Program-made: the position numbers and the translations under genes
Source of the DNA: Shouchella tritolerans
GTDB taxonomy: Bacteria; Bacillota; Bacilli; Bacillales; Bacillaceae_D
Assembly: GCF_025770735.1 (NCBI RefSeq)
Contig: NZ_JAODPB010000001.1
Span: 186,001 to 250,000 of the forward strand
DNA: 64,000 nt
Direction of reading: 5' to 3'
Shown here: positions 17,625 through 26,320 of the stretch, piece after piece
Numbering within the stretch: position 1 is the first letter of the stretch
Layout of the letters: every line of letters begins with the position of its first letter
The notes under the pieces: model-generated
What the model saw: only the letters and a program-made list of their open reading frames with translations
The model's database searches: none
Told to the model about the DNA's origin: nothing

Positions 17625-18827
17625 ATGAAAGCCTACGAGCAAACCGTTACGGTTAGTGATAAAGTAGCTGTTCGATTAAAAAAGGGATACCCCCTTTTTC
17701 ATAAAGATGATTTTCACTTGCCTGCTGACGTCCGCGAGGGGACGACTCTTCGCATTACAGATGGCACCGGCCGTTTTTTGGTGCGTGGCTATTATGGAAA
17801 ACAGAATGTCGGCCAAGGCTGGGTGCTTTCCACTAACAAAGACGAGCCGATTGACGCCCGTTTTTTTAAGGGGAAAATTGAAACGGCTTTAAACAAACGG
17901 GCCGGGCTTTTTGTCAATGAAGAGACAACCGCATTTCGTGTCTTAAATGGGGAAGGAGACGGAGTCGGCGGACTTACGATTGACTACTATGAAGGTTTTT
18001 TTGTGGTAACGTGGTACAGCAAAGGCATTTATTCATTTCGCAGCCAAGTTCTTGAGGCGCTTACTGCGTGTACGGCCTACAAAGGAATCTATGAGAAGAA
18101 ACGTTTCGCCCGTGAAGGCAAATATGTCGAAGATGACGATTTCGTTTGTGGCGAGCGAGGCCAGTTTCCATTGCTTGTCAAAGAAAATGGCATGTATTAC
18201 GCCGTTTATTTAAATGATGGGCCAATGACCGGTATTTTTCTCGACCAGCGCCACGTAAGAAAACGGATTCGTGACCAATACGCCCCTGGAGCGCGAATGT
18301 TAAATCTTTTTTCCTATACAGGTGCTTTTTCTGTTGCCGCCGCGCTTGGCGGGGCAGCTTACACAACAAGCGTTGACCTCGCCAACAGGAGCCGTTCGAA
18401 AACAGAAGAACAATTTTTAATTAATGGCATTGCCGTTGAAGACCAGCATATTGTTGTTATGGACGCATTTCGCTATCTATCCTATGCTGAAAAAAATCGG
18501 CTTGAGTTTGATTTGGTAGTCCTTGATCCGCCTAGCTTTGCCCGTTCAAAAAAACGGACATTCAGCGCGGCAAAAGACTACACGCTTTTGTTGGAGAAGG
18601 CGCTCTCGGTAACAGCGACAAACGGTGTTATTGTGGCCTCAACCAATGCTGCTAACGTTGAATTGAAACGATTTAAACAATGTGTAGAACAGGCATGCAA
18701 AGTCAAAAACTGCAGCTATGAACTGCTTGAAGAACATCGGCTTCCAGAGGATTTTGCCACTTCGCCGGCCTATCCTCAAGGGCAATATTTAAAAGTGCTC
18801 ATCATCCGAATAACGGGCAAGGAGTGA
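17625..18827 (+). CDS. PUA-domain class I rRNA (cytosine-5) methyltransferase, RlmI/YwbD type
   Basis: 400 residues. An N-terminal PUA-like RNA-binding domain spans about 1-75, an EEHEA-type middle domain follows, and a C-terminal Rossmann methyltransferase domain carries the SAM motif MLNLFSYTGAFSVAA and the motif LDPPSFARSK. The family methylates 23S rRNA cytosines. I choose ATG 17625 behind AGAGGTGA; 34 upstream in-frame codons have no start signal. The stop is 4 bp before topB, so the two are probably cotranscribed. Confidence 0.88.
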   Translation: MKAYEQTVTVSDKVAVRLKKGYPLFHKDDFHLPADVREGTTLRITDGTGRFLVRGYYGKQNVGQGWVLSTNKDEPIDARFFKGKIETALNKRAGLFVNEETTAFRVLNGEGDGVGGLTIDYYEGFFVVTWYSKGIYSFRSQVLEALTACTAYKGIYEKKRFAREGKYVEDDDFVCGERGQFPLLVKENGMYYAVYLNDGPMTGIFLDQRHVRKRIRDQYAPGARMLNLFSYTGAFSVAAALGGAAYTTSVDLANRSRSKTEEQFLINGIAVEDQHIVVMDAFRYLSYAEKNRLEFDLVVLDPPSFARSKKRTFSAAKDYTLLLEKALSVTATNGVIVASTNAANVELKRFKQCVEQACKVKNCSYELLEEHRLPEDFATSPAYPQGQYLKVLIIRITGKE

Positions 18828-18831
18828 TTGA

Positions 18832-21024
18832 ATGAAGAAAAAAGCAGTATTAGCAGAAAAACCGTCTGTAGCCCGGGATATTGCCAGGGTTCTTGGGTGC
18901 AACCAAAAAGGAAACGGTTATTTCGAAGGAAACGGCTATATTATTACATGGGCGCTTGGCCATTTAGTAACACACGCAGATCCTGAGCATTACGGCAAGC
19001 AGTATAAAACCTGGAAGCTAGAAGAATTGCCGATGTTGCCAAAACGCCTTGAGCTTGTCGTTATCAAACAAACGGCGAAACAGTTCCATGCTGTTAAGCA
19101 CGTATTAAACCGCCAAGATGTAGGAGAGGTCGTGATAGCGACTGATGCTGGGCGTGAAGGGGAACTCGTTGCCCGGTGGATTTTGGAGAAAGCCCATGTC
19201 AAAAAACCCGTTAAACGGTTATGGATTTCGTCTGTTACGGATAAAGCCATTAAAGATGGATTTAAACAACTGAAAGATGGCAAACGCTACGAAACATTAT
19301 ACGCTGCAGCAGAAGCAAGAGCCGAGGCCGATTGGTATGTCGGAATTAACGGAACAAGGGCGTTGACGACAAAGCATAATGCCCAACTGTCCTGCGGCCG
19401 TGTGCAGACGCCTACGCTCGCTATTCTTGCCGACCGGGAGGAAGCGATCCGCAAGTTTGTGCCAAAACCGTACCACACCATTTCTGTAGAAACGAAAGAC
19501 GGTGTCACATTCCGCTGGGCGGACAGGCGCTCAAAAGAGGAACGGATTTTTGACGACAAGCGGGCGAAAATGCTGCAAGAGAAGCTGCAGCAGTCTGCCG
19601 TTGTCATTGATTCCGTCAACGCAAAAACAAAGCGGACGCCTCCACCGCCTCTTTACGACTTGACGGAACTGCAGCGCGAGGCAAACAAGCGCTTTGGCTA
19701 TTCGGCTAAAGAAACGCTTGCTGCTTTGCAACGTTTGTATGAACAACATAAAGCAATTACGTATCCGCGCACAGATTCGCGCTATCTTTCTTCTGATCTT
19801 GTCGAAACGTTGAAAGAACGCCTCCATGCCGTTGATGTCCAGCCTTTCCGCAAAATGGTAGCAAACGCCAAAAAACAGGGGCTTGCCCATGCAAAACGGC
19901 AAATGGTCAACAATGCAAAAGTGTCGGACCACCATGCGCTCATTCCAACGGAACAACCTCAGAGTGCAAGCGCAATGAGCGACAAGGAAACAAAGCTGTA
20001 TCACTTAATCGTGCGTCGTTTTCTGGCAAACTTTTTCCCACCAAGTGAGTCAGAGTTAACGTCAGTGGAAGCGACGGCAAACGGAGAGCTGCTGCGGGCC
20101 AAAGGTGAACGCCTTGTGTCTGCTGGATGGCGCGGGCAGGAAACAGGTGAAGAAGACGAAGCGTTGGCTCGCTTGTTGCCAGCTATGAGCAAAGGCGATA
20201 AAAAGGCTGTTAAACTTGTAGGCATGACACAAGGCAAAACAAGCCCACCGCCTCGTTTTAATGAAGGTACATTATTAGCGGCGATGGAAAAACCTGCCCA
20301 GCATATGGAAGCGAAAGATGAGACGATTAAAAAAACGCTTGCACAAGCTGGCGGAATTGGGACAGTAGCGACGCGGGCCGATATAATTGAAAAGCTTTTC
20401 TCTAGCTTCTACATTGAAAAGAAAGGCAAAGATTTATATATCACTTCAAAAGGCAAGCAGCTGCTTGAGCTTGTTCCGGCTGAATTGAAGTCGCCAGCGC
20501 TTACAGCAGAATGGGAACAACGGCTCGAAAAGATTGTCCAAGGCAAAGAGCAAAAACAAGCGTTTATTGCAGAAATGAAGGAATACGCCAAAGCTGTTGT
20601 CGCCCAAGTGAAAGCCGACACAGCCACTTTCCGCCACGACAATAAAACAGGTGAAAAATGTCCTGAATGCGGAAAATTTCTCCTCGAAGTAAATGGCAAA
20701 AAGGGCAAAATGCGCGTATGCCAAGACCGAGAATGCGGTTATCGAAAAAACATTGCAATGACCACAAATGCACGCTGCCCAAAATGCAAAAAGAAACTAG
20801 AGCTTCGCGGTGAAGGCGAAGGCCAAGTGTTTGCTTGTGTCTGCGGCCATCGCGAGAAAAAGGCGCAATTTGAACAACGACGTAAACAAAACAAACATAA
20901 AAACGTATCAAAACGAGAAGTGCAGAACTATATGAAGAAGCAAAACAAGCAAGACCAGTTTGCGAATTCGGCACTTGCCGACCAGCTCGCTAAGCTAGGC
21001 CTCGGAAAAGGCGAAGACTCTTGA
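18832..21024 (+). CDS. topB: DNA topoisomerase III
   Basis: A 730-residue type IA topoisomerase, about the size of the B. subtilis enzyme. It has the N-terminal TOPRIM domain (AEKPSVARDIARVLG, ATDAGREGELVARWI) and the catalytic tyrosine Tyr311 in ITYPRTDSRYLSSD. The C-terminal zinc-finger-like tail has two pairs of CxxC elements: CPECGK with CQDRECGY, and CPKCKK with CVCGH. It unlinks single-stranded or precatenated DNA during replication and recombination. The start is ATG 18832 with GGAG upstream. The gene follows the rRNA methyltransferase closely and ends at a strong terminator. Confidence 0.96.
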   Translation: MKKKAVLAEKPSVARDIARVLGCNQKGNGYFEGNGYIITWALGHLVTHADPEHYGKQYKTWKLEELPMLPKRLELVVIKQTAKQFHAVKHVLNRQDVGEVVIATDAGREGELVARWILEKAHVKKPVKRLWISSVTDKAIKDGFKQLKDGKRYETLYAAAEARAEADWYVGINGTRALTTKHNAQLSCGRVQTPTLAILADREEAIRKFVPKPYHTISVETKDGVTFRWADRRSKEERIFDDKRAKMLQEKLQQSAVVIDSVNAKTKRTPPPPLYDLTELQREANKRFGYSAKETLAALQRLYEQHKAITYPRTDSRYLSSDLVETLKERLHAVDVQPFRKMVANAKKQGLAHAKRQMVNNAKVSDHHALIPTEQPQSASAMSDKETKLYHLIVRRFLANFFPPSESELTSVEATANGELLRAKGERLVSAGWRGQETGEEDEALARLLPAMSKGDKKAVKLVGMTQGKTSPPPRFNEGTLLAAMEKPAQHMEAKDETIKKTLAQAGGIGTVATRADIIEKLFSSFYIEKKGKDLYITSKGKQLLELVPAELKSPALTAEWEQRLEKIVQGKEQKQAFIAEMKEYAKAVVAQVKADTATFRHDNKTGEKCPECGKFLLEVNGKKGKMRVCQDRECGYRKNIAMTTNARCPKCKKKLELRGEGEGQVFACVCGHREKKAQFEQRRKQNKHKNVSKREVQNYMKKQNKQDQFANSALADQLAKLGLGKGEDS

Positions 21025-21037
21025 TTTGATAGGGAAT

Positions 21038-21072
21038 AAGCCCGCATGCAGCCGAAATAAGCATGCGGGCTT
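21038..21072 (+). terminator. Terminator of topB
   Basis: Perfect 12-bp stem AAGCCCGCATGC (21038-21049) with GCATGCGGGCTT (21061-21072), then TGTTGT. Confidence 0.85.
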
Positions 21073-21126
21073 TGTTGTACTTCTGTTTTGACACAGTTGA
21101 ACAACTGCCTTGCCTCTTTAGCCAAT

Positions 21127-21180
21127 CTTTACGAATGTTAACGGTTTATTTGCGGTTGCTTTACATCGGCCCTTTATACT
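21127..21180 (+). promoter_or_regulatory. Pho box (PhoP-activated promoter) of the alkaline phosphatase gene
   Basis: Four TTAACA-like hexamers start exactly 11 bp apart: CTTTAC (21127), TTAACG (21138), TTTGCG (21149) and TTTACA (21160). A good -10, TATACT (21175-21180), follows, and there is no -35 element. The last box falls near -27 to -22 relative to the expected start, the position PhoP occupies at activated promoters in B. subtilis. Confidence 0.68.
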
Positions 21181-21222
21181 TACAAATGGAGATCATTCTT
21201 ACCCCAATGGGAGGCGAAAAGC

Positions 21223-22563
21223 ATGAAACGTTCAAAGAAATTGGCAGTGGCAGGATTGGTTGGGATCGTGTGTCTTGGAGCGACCTACACGGCGGCATTT
21301 GCATCAGACAGTGGGGAAGTAGGAGAAGGCGACAATCAGCCTAGCAGCGGACAAGCCAAAAATGTCATCTTTTTAATTCCTGATGGCTTTTCGCAAGGCT
21401 ATACAAACAATTACCGTTTATACAAGGAAGATGGCGAGCCTATTTGGGACGAACGCAACATGCTGCGCGCCTTCGTGCAAACGCACTCGGCAAATGCAGA
21501 AGTGACCGATTCAGCCGCAGCAGGTACTGCTTTAGCAACCGGGGAAAAAACGAATAATGGCATGATCGGCATAACTCCTGATGGACAAACATTGTCGACA
21601 ATTCTCGATTCAGCGAAAGAAAACGGCAAGCGTACAGGACTTGTGGCTACATCAACGATTACACACGCGACGCCTGCCGCTTTTGCTGTTAGCGTAGAGT
21701 CACGGAACAGCTACACGGAAATCGCCTCACAAATGGTCGCAAACGATCATATCGATTTAATGCTTGGCGGTGGCCGGGCAGAGTTTATACCTGAAGACCA
21801 AGGCGGTATTCGCGAAGATGGCGTTGATTTAATAAGCGAAGCAGAAGAAAAAGGGTTTGCATTTGTAGAGACAGCGCGGCAATTAACGAACTGGAATGGC
21901 GAAGAAGATCGCCTGCTTGGCTTGTTTGCTGAAGAAGCGCTGTCGCCGGCAGCTAATAAACGGACGGACGAGCCTAGTTTAGGGGAGATGACCGAAAAAG
22001 CAATTGAATTCTTGTCAAAAGAAGACAATGGGTTTTTCTTAATGGTAGAAGGCAGCCAAATTGACTGGGCAGGACACGCCAATGACGCCTATTACGCCAT
22101 GACGGATACGGCCGCTTTTGAAGAAGCAGTCGAAGCAGCGGTCGATTTTGCAGATGAGAATGGCGAGACGCTCGTCGTCATGGTCGGTGATCATGATACA
22201 GGTGGGATGGCCGTCCATGCTTCGGAAGAAGGGGATCCGTCTAAGCTTCATGGTGTCTCTGCATTGGGCAGCGATATGGCTGCTGAAGTCGAACGGAATT
22301 ATAGCAACTTAAAAGAAGTGCTCGAAACATACACGGATTTTGAATGGACAGAAGAAGAACTGGACCAACTGAAAGAAAGCGACTCACTGGAATTAGCGAT
22401 CAATACGGCCATCAGCGAAAAAGCAGGCGTAGCCTGGTCGTCGTTAGATCATACAGGCATTGACGTGCCACTGTACGCTTACGGCGCCGGGGCAGAACGG
22501 TTTAGCGGCACGATCGACAACACCGAAGTGCCGAAAATGATGAAAGCAGCACTGGGGATTTAA
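21223..22563 (+). CDS. Secreted alkaline phosphatase
   Basis: A 446-residue metal-dependent phosphomonoesterase. A Sec signal peptide is present (RSKKLAVAGLVGIVCLGA, cleavage likely near AFA-SD). The nucleophile is Ser97 in VTDSAAAGTA; metal ligands include Asp54 in LIPDG, Glu in MVEGSQIDWAGH, and GDHDTGG. The protein is strongly acidic, as expected for an exported protein of an alkaliphile. It frees phosphate from organic esters outside the membrane. The start is ATG 21223 behind GGGAGGCG. A Pho box directly upstream implies induction by phosphate starvation. It is similar to the PhoA/PhoB group of Bacillus; the paralogue cannot be assigned. Confidence 0.93.
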   Translation: MKRSKKLAVAGLVGIVCLGATYTAAFASDSGEVGEGDNQPSSGQAKNVIFLIPDGFSQGYTNNYRLYKEDGEPIWDERNMLRAFVQTHSANAEVTDSAAAGTALATGEKTNNGMIGITPDGQTLSTILDSAKENGKRTGLVATSTITHATPAAFAVSVESRNSYTEIASQMVANDHIDLMLGGGRAEFIPEDQGGIREDGVDLISEAEEKGFAFVETARQLTNWNGEEDRLLGLFAEEALSPAANKRTDEPSLGEMTEKAIEFLSKEDNGFFLMVEGSQIDWAGHANDAYYAMTDTAAFEEAVEAAVDFADENGETLVVMVGDHDTGGMAVHASEEGDPSKLHGVSALGSDMAAEVERNYSNLKEVLETYTDFEWTEEELDQLKESDSLELAINTAISEKAGVAWSSLDHTGIDVPLYAYGAGAERFSGTIDNTEVPKMMKAALGI

Positions 22564-22616
22564 TGCAGTTGATTTTCAAGCCGGAAAAGAAATTTGCAAT
22601 AAAATCTAGCATCATT

Positions 22617-22650
22617 AAAGGAAGAGGACGCTGACGGCGCCTCTTCCTTT
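22617..22650 (+). terminator. Terminator of the alkaline phosphatase gene
   Basis: Perfect 11-bp stem AAAGGAAGAGG (22617-22627) with CCTCTTCCTTT (22640-22650); the T-tract is short. Confidence 0.75.
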
Positions 22651-22783
22651 GTTACTGCAGCTGCCGTCTCATCGAACATACGCGAGTGAAGAACCTAAAT
22701 GAAACGCACAGAGGACATAAAGCTCTTTCTCGAGTATACTGGAATTAAATTTAAGTTGCATGACAGATACTGGAGGTTAAAAC

Positions 22784-23527
22784 GTGTCCATCGAATCAGA
22801 ACACGATCTCATCGCTCTACAGAAGATTGGCCGTATTGTGGCAATGGCCCGTGAAGAGATGCTGTCCTCTGTCCAGGCAGGCATCACAACGGCAGAGCTC
22901 GACCGCATCGGCAAAAGGGTGCTGGACGAGCATGGAGCTAGCTCCGCGCCTTATATTACCTACGGTTTTCCGGGAACAACTTGTATCTCTGTGAATGAGG
23001 TAGCTGCCCATGGCATTCCAGGCCCTCGGGTGCTGAAGGAAGGGGACGTCGTTAATATTGATGTGTCGGCAGAGCTTGGCGGGTATTATGCTGACACCGG
23101 GGCAACGACGGTGGTAGGACCGCGTTCGCCCCACAAGGAAAAGCTATGTCAGAGCTCGCTCCGTGCGCTGCACCAAGGGCTTAAGAAGGCTAAGGCGGGT
23201 GCGAAGATCAGCGGCATCGGACGGGCGATTCACAACGAAGCCCGCAAAGATGGCTTCACTGTAATCCGCAATTTGGCCGGGCACGGCATTGGCCGCAAGT
23301 TGCATGAGATGCCAGACAGCATTTTGAATTACTATGATCCACGAGACAGTAGGTTACTCACAAACGGACTGGTGCTTGCAGTGGAAACCTTTGTATCGGA
23401 CGGAGCGGAATTTGTAGATGAGGGTGCTGATGGTTGGGGGCTGTTGCTGCCGGACCATCATTATGCCGCGCAGTTTGAGCACACGATCGTTATTACCAAA
23501 GATAAACCGCTCATTTTAACAGCGTAA
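22784..23527 (+). CDS. map: Methionine aminopeptidase, type I
   Basis: A 247-residue pita-bread metallopeptidase that removes the initiator methionine. All metal and catalytic residues are present: His76, Asp93, Asp104, His167 (AGHGIGRKLHE), Glu201 (AVETFVS) and Glu232 (QFEHTIVIT). There is no N-terminal zinc finger. The gene is not in the ribosomal-protein cluster, so it is likely the second MetAP (YflG-like) of the genome. Start GTG 22784 lies seven bases after GGAGG. Codon choice is somewhat GC-richer than in neighbours (CTCGACCGCATCGGC), which may mean separate ancestry. Confidence 0.92.
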   Translation: MSIESEHDLIALQKIGRIVAMAREEMLSSVQAGITTAELDRIGKRVLDEHGASSAPYITYGFPGTTCISVNEVAAHGIPGPRVLKEGDVVNIDVSAELGGYYADTGATTVVGPRSPHKEKLCQSSLRALHQGLKKAKAGAKISGIGRAIHNEARKDGFTVIRNLAGHGIGRKLHEMPDSILNYYDPRDSRLLTNGLVLAVETFVSDGAEFVDEGADGWGLLLPDHHYAAQFEHTIVITKDKPLILTA

Positions 23528-23556
23528 CGTTATGATGGAGCTTAATCATTCGAGAA

Positions 23557-23592
23557 AACGGTTGTCCTTGAAATAAAGGGCAGCTGTTTTTT
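23557..23592 (+). terminator. Terminator of the methionine aminopeptidase gene
   Basis: Stem AACGGTTGTCC (23557-23567) with GGGCAGCTGTT (23578-23588), including G-U pairs, then TTTTTT. Confidence 0.8.
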
Positions 23593-23652
23593 ATCGAAAA
23601 GGCAAATAAACCCCTGGTTCCTCCTGCAAAATGCAATCGCTCCTTCATCTAA

Positions 23653-23695
23653 AAAGCTTGCCGGCATTCTCATGAGGGAGTCGCCAGCAAGCTTT
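23653..23695 (-). terminator. Terminator of the NfeD-flotillin operon
   Basis: AAAGCTTGCcGGC pairs with GCCaGCAAGCTTT. On the minus strand it is followed by a T-tract. Confidence 0.8.
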
Positions 23696-23753
23696 CGTTG
23701 TCGCTTTTATTGTGCTTAAATGCCTGAAACATTCAAACCAATGGAATGAGCGT

Positions 23754-25211
23754 TTATTTTTTCGATAAGTTTTCGACTAGCTCTTTTACGTCAATTCCGC
23801 TAGATGCTTTTAGTGATTCTTGGAGGCCGGCCATTAAATCAGTCGCGTAGCCAGTCACTTTGTTAGCGCCGCTCCCTTGGCCGCCTGCGCCGGTGTCGAC
23901 AACGGTAATCTTATCGATGTTGGCGAGCGGTGCTGCTACTTCGCGGGCGTAATCAGGGAGCATTTCGATTAACATGCTAAGTTTAGCGGCCTCTCCGTAT
24001 TTATCAAACGCTTCGGCGATTTTTTCTTTTGCTTCCGCTTCCGCAAGCCCTTTGAGACGAATGACTTCTGCTTCAGCTTCCCCACGTGCTCGTTCGGCTT
24101 CCGCTTCGGCAAGGCCGTCTACGCGGATTCGCTCCGCTTCCGCTTTTGCCATTGCTTCGACACGGTATTTGTCGGCATCCGCTTCTGCAAAATGCTTGCT
24201 TTTTTCTGCGGCAGCCGCTTGCTCGACGGAATAACGGTCGGCATCTGCTTTTTTCTTGACTTCTGCGTCATACTGCCGTTCGCGGCGGGCAATTTCTTTT
24301 TCTTCAAGCTCGATTTGCTTTTGCCGTTCAATGATTTGAATTTGCATTTGCTGTTCCGTTACTTCTTGTTTTGAACGGGCTTCTTGCAAGTGGTAGGCTT
24401 GGTCCGCTTGCGCTTTGGCTTGTTCTTGCTCGCTGCGGTACGCAGCTACTTTCAATTGGTTGTTCTTTTCCGCTTCGGCGATTTCAGTGGCACGTTCAAT
24501 CTCGGAACGCTGCGCTTCCATATTGGCATTTGCTTGGCGGATGCGTGTTTCTTTATCCGCTTCAGCAGTGGCAATATCTGCATCACGCTTCACTTGGGCA
24601 ATGCGCGGTTTCCCAAGTGATTCTAAGTAGCCGTTCGTATCGCGTAAATCTTTAATCGTGAATGATACAATCACAAGTCCCATTTTCGCCAGGTCTTGAG
24701 AAGCAACCTTTTGCACTTCTTGTGAAAACCGTTCGCGGTTTTTATAAATTTCTTCGACAGTCATCGAACCTAGAATCGAGCGAAGGTGCCCTTCAAGCAC
24801 TTCTTTTGCTTCCTGTTCCCGGTCTTCCCGGGTTTTGCCGAGGAACTGTTCTGCTGCTGTCGCAATTTCGCCAATTGAGCCGCCAATTTTAATGATTGCT
24901 GTACCGTCGGCAATGACAGGCACGCCTTGTTCGGTATAAACTTCAGGTGTTTGTACGTCGAGTTTGCTCGACAAAAGTGAAAGTGGTTTAGCTTGCTGGA
25001 ACACAGGCATGACAAAGGTTCCGCCGCCTCTGACAATTTTAATACGGTTCCCAGACTCATCCATGTTGACATTTTTGCCACCAAGGTAGCTACCTGTGAC
25101 AATTAATGCTTCATCAGGGCCTGCTGTTCTGTAGCGAGTTACGAACACGCCGACAAGCACAGCAAGAATAACAAGCACAATTCCGATAATAATCATGATT
25201 TCTACTGCCAT
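23754..25211 (-). CDS. floT: Flotillin-like membrane scaffold protein
   Basis: 485 residues. One N-terminal membrane-inserted segment (EIMIIIGIVLVILAVLVGVF) is followed by an SPFH/PHB domain to about residue 200, then a long Ala/Glu-rich coiled coil with the EA repeats typical of flotillins (RVDGLAEAEAERARGEAEAE) and a Gly-rich turn. It oligomerises into membrane microdomains that affect fluidity, signalling and secretion. ATG 25211 has GGAGG six bases before it; an upstream in-frame start at 25232 would overlap the previous gene. It lies 13 bp after the NfeD-like gene, as in B. subtilis yuaFG, and shares its sigma-W-type promoter. Confidence 0.95.
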   Translation of the reverse strand: MAVEIMIIIGIVLVILAVLVGVFVTRYRTAGPDEALIVTGSYLGGKNVNMDESGNRIKIVRGGGTFVMPVFQQAKPLSLLSSKLDVQTPEVYTEQGVPVIADGTAIIKIGGSIGEIATAAEQFLGKTREDREQEAKEVLEGHLRSILGSMTVEEIYKNRERFSQEVQKVASQDLAKMGLVIVSFTIKDLRDTNGYLESLGKPRIAQVKRDADIATAEADKETRIRQANANMEAQRSEIERATEIAEAEKNNQLKVAAYRSEQEQAKAQADQAYHLQEARSKQEVTEQQMQIQIIERQKQIELEEKEIARRERQYDAEVKKKADADRYSVEQAAAAEKSKHFAEADADKYRVEAMAKAEAERIRVDGLAEAEAERARGEAEAEVIRLKGLAEAEAKEKIAEAFDKYGEAAKLSMLIEMLPDYAREVAAPLANIDKITVVDTGAGGQGSGANKVTGYATDLMAGLQESLKASSGIDVKELVENLSKK

Positions 25212-25224
25212 TATATACCTCCAA

Positions 25225-25743
25225 TTAATCAAGTAGTGGATCTGTCAATTCTGAGACGTAAGCGATATTGTTTTCAATTTTCATAATGACCGCTGTCGCC
25301 CCAGCGGAAATCGGTTTCCCGTCCATGCTTGCGGCCGTTTTGGCAATGGTGCCGCTGTCGAGGCGAACGACAATTTCGCCAAAACCTTCGGTAGGGATAG
25401 AGAGAATGATTTCGCCGTTCTTTCCTTCTAGATCTTCCTCGCTGTATGCTGTCGACTCCTCCGTATGCTGTAGCGGGGTTAAAATAAATAAGTTAAATAA
25501 AATGGCAAGCGTAAAAGCGACGACTAGACTAATGCCTGCGCTAACGACACTGGATAAGGGTGAAAACTTTTCCAGTAAGTATGCACTTGCACTAAAAAAA
25601 CTAATGGCCGATAGCACAAATGCTGGTGAAAGCCAACTGTCAAAAATGGCAATGCTATCAAAAATATCTGAAAGCAGGACATAAATGAGCGTTACACCTC
25701 CGCTTACAAGCAAAACCGTCAGATACAGCGTATCTAGCTCCAT
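25225..25743 (-). CDS. yuaF: NfeD-like membrane protein (YuaF)
   Basis: 172 residues: two or three membrane helices in the first 100 residues, then a C-terminal OB-fold NfeD domain (GKNGEIILSIPTEGFGEIVVR). NfeD proteins are partners of SPFH proteins and are normally encoded beside them. The start is ATG 25743 with GGAGGG upstream. It is the first gene of the flotillin operon behind a sigma-W-type promoter. Confidence 0.9.
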   Translation of the reverse strand: MELDTLYLTVLLVSGGVTLIYVLLSDIFDSIAIFDSWLSPAFVLSAISFFSASAYLLEKFSPLSSVVSAGISLVVAFTLAILFNLFILTPLQHTEESTAYSEEDLEGKNGEIILSIPTEGFGEIVVRLDSGTIAKTAASMDGKPISAGATAVIMKIENNIAYVSELTDPLLD

Positions 25744-25780
25744 GAACAGCCCTCCTTTCTATACTTTATTTATTTTTATA

Positions 25781-25806
25781 TACGAAGAGCTTTGGCAAAG
25801 GTTTCA
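25781..25806 (-). promoter_or_regulatory. Sigma-W-type promoter of yuaF-floT
   Basis: On the minus strand TGAAAC (25806-25801), a spacer of exactly 16 bp, and CGTA (25784-25781), the sigma-W consensus. The spacer contains CTTTGCCAAAG, a small inverted repeat. The orthologous B. subtilis operon is in the sigma-W regulon. Confidence 0.8.
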
Positions 25807-25892
25807 ATTTTAAATCGCATAGTTCCTATGCCTTGTTCATATACTGGAATGTATGTTTTCGATTTATTGCCAAGCGGGCAGGTGAAGGCACG

Positions 25893-26261
25893 ATGCCAGA
25901 AATGGATGAACACGCAAGGGAAGAGGAAGCTAGGCGTTCAGAAGAGGTGCTTCGATTTGCTGAAGATCTGATTTACTACGCGGCAATTATCGGCGGAATT
26001 GCGACGGCGATGGACCTTGTTGGCTTAACAATAGCTCGAGAGGAAGCGCGAAAAGCAGAGGCTGCCGCTGAGGAGGAAGCCGATACAGCGTTTCCGCAAC
26101 AGCCGCCAGTCGGTTTTACTGAGCCGGGGAATAATGGGAGAGACGGGCAAAGCACAGGAAACCCTTCTAGTATGCAAAGAAAAGTGGAAAACATGGAGCG
26201 CGAAATGAAACAATTACAATGGCAAATGAAGCGGATCGAAAGTATGCTTCATCGTCGCTAA
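25893..26261 (+). CDS. Hypothetical acidic/coiled-coil protein
   Basis: 122 residues, not recognised. The N-terminal third is charged (EMDEHAREEEARRSEEVLRF), followed by a short weakly hydrophobic helix (DLIYYAAIIGGIATAMDLVG). An Ala/Glu-rich stretch, a Pro/Gly/Asn-rich linker, and a C-terminal heptad-like helix rich in Met, Lys and Gln (NMEREMKQLQWQMKRIESML) complete it. I choose ATG 25893; an AGGTGA lies 9-10 bases upstream. Twenty upstream codons are open without a signal. It diverges from the flotillin operon and ends at a perfect terminator, which supports a real gene. Confidence 0.6.
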   Translation: MPEMDEHAREEEARRSEEVLRFAEDLIYYAAIIGGIATAMDLVGLTIAREEARKAEAAAEEEADTAFPQQPPVGFTEPGNNGRDGQSTGNPSSMQRKVENMEREMKQLQWQMKRIESMLHRR

Positions 26262-26274
26262 AAGAATGATGAAC

Positions 26275-26320
26275 GAAAAAAGCCATTTAAGGGATGCATC
26301 CCTTAAATGGCTTTTTTTAT
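26275..26320. terminator. Bidirectional terminator
   Basis: AGCCATTTAAGGGA (26281-26294) and TCCCTTAAATGGCT (26299-26312) pair perfectly around TGCA. A-tract and T-tract lie on both sides, so it serves the hypothetical gene and the convergent Rieske oxidoreductase gene. Confidence 0.9.

Noticed and set aside
24000-24600. DNA repeat array in floT
   Set aside because: The repeated GCTTCCGCTTC-like units simply encode the Glu-Ala coiled-coil repeats of flotillin.
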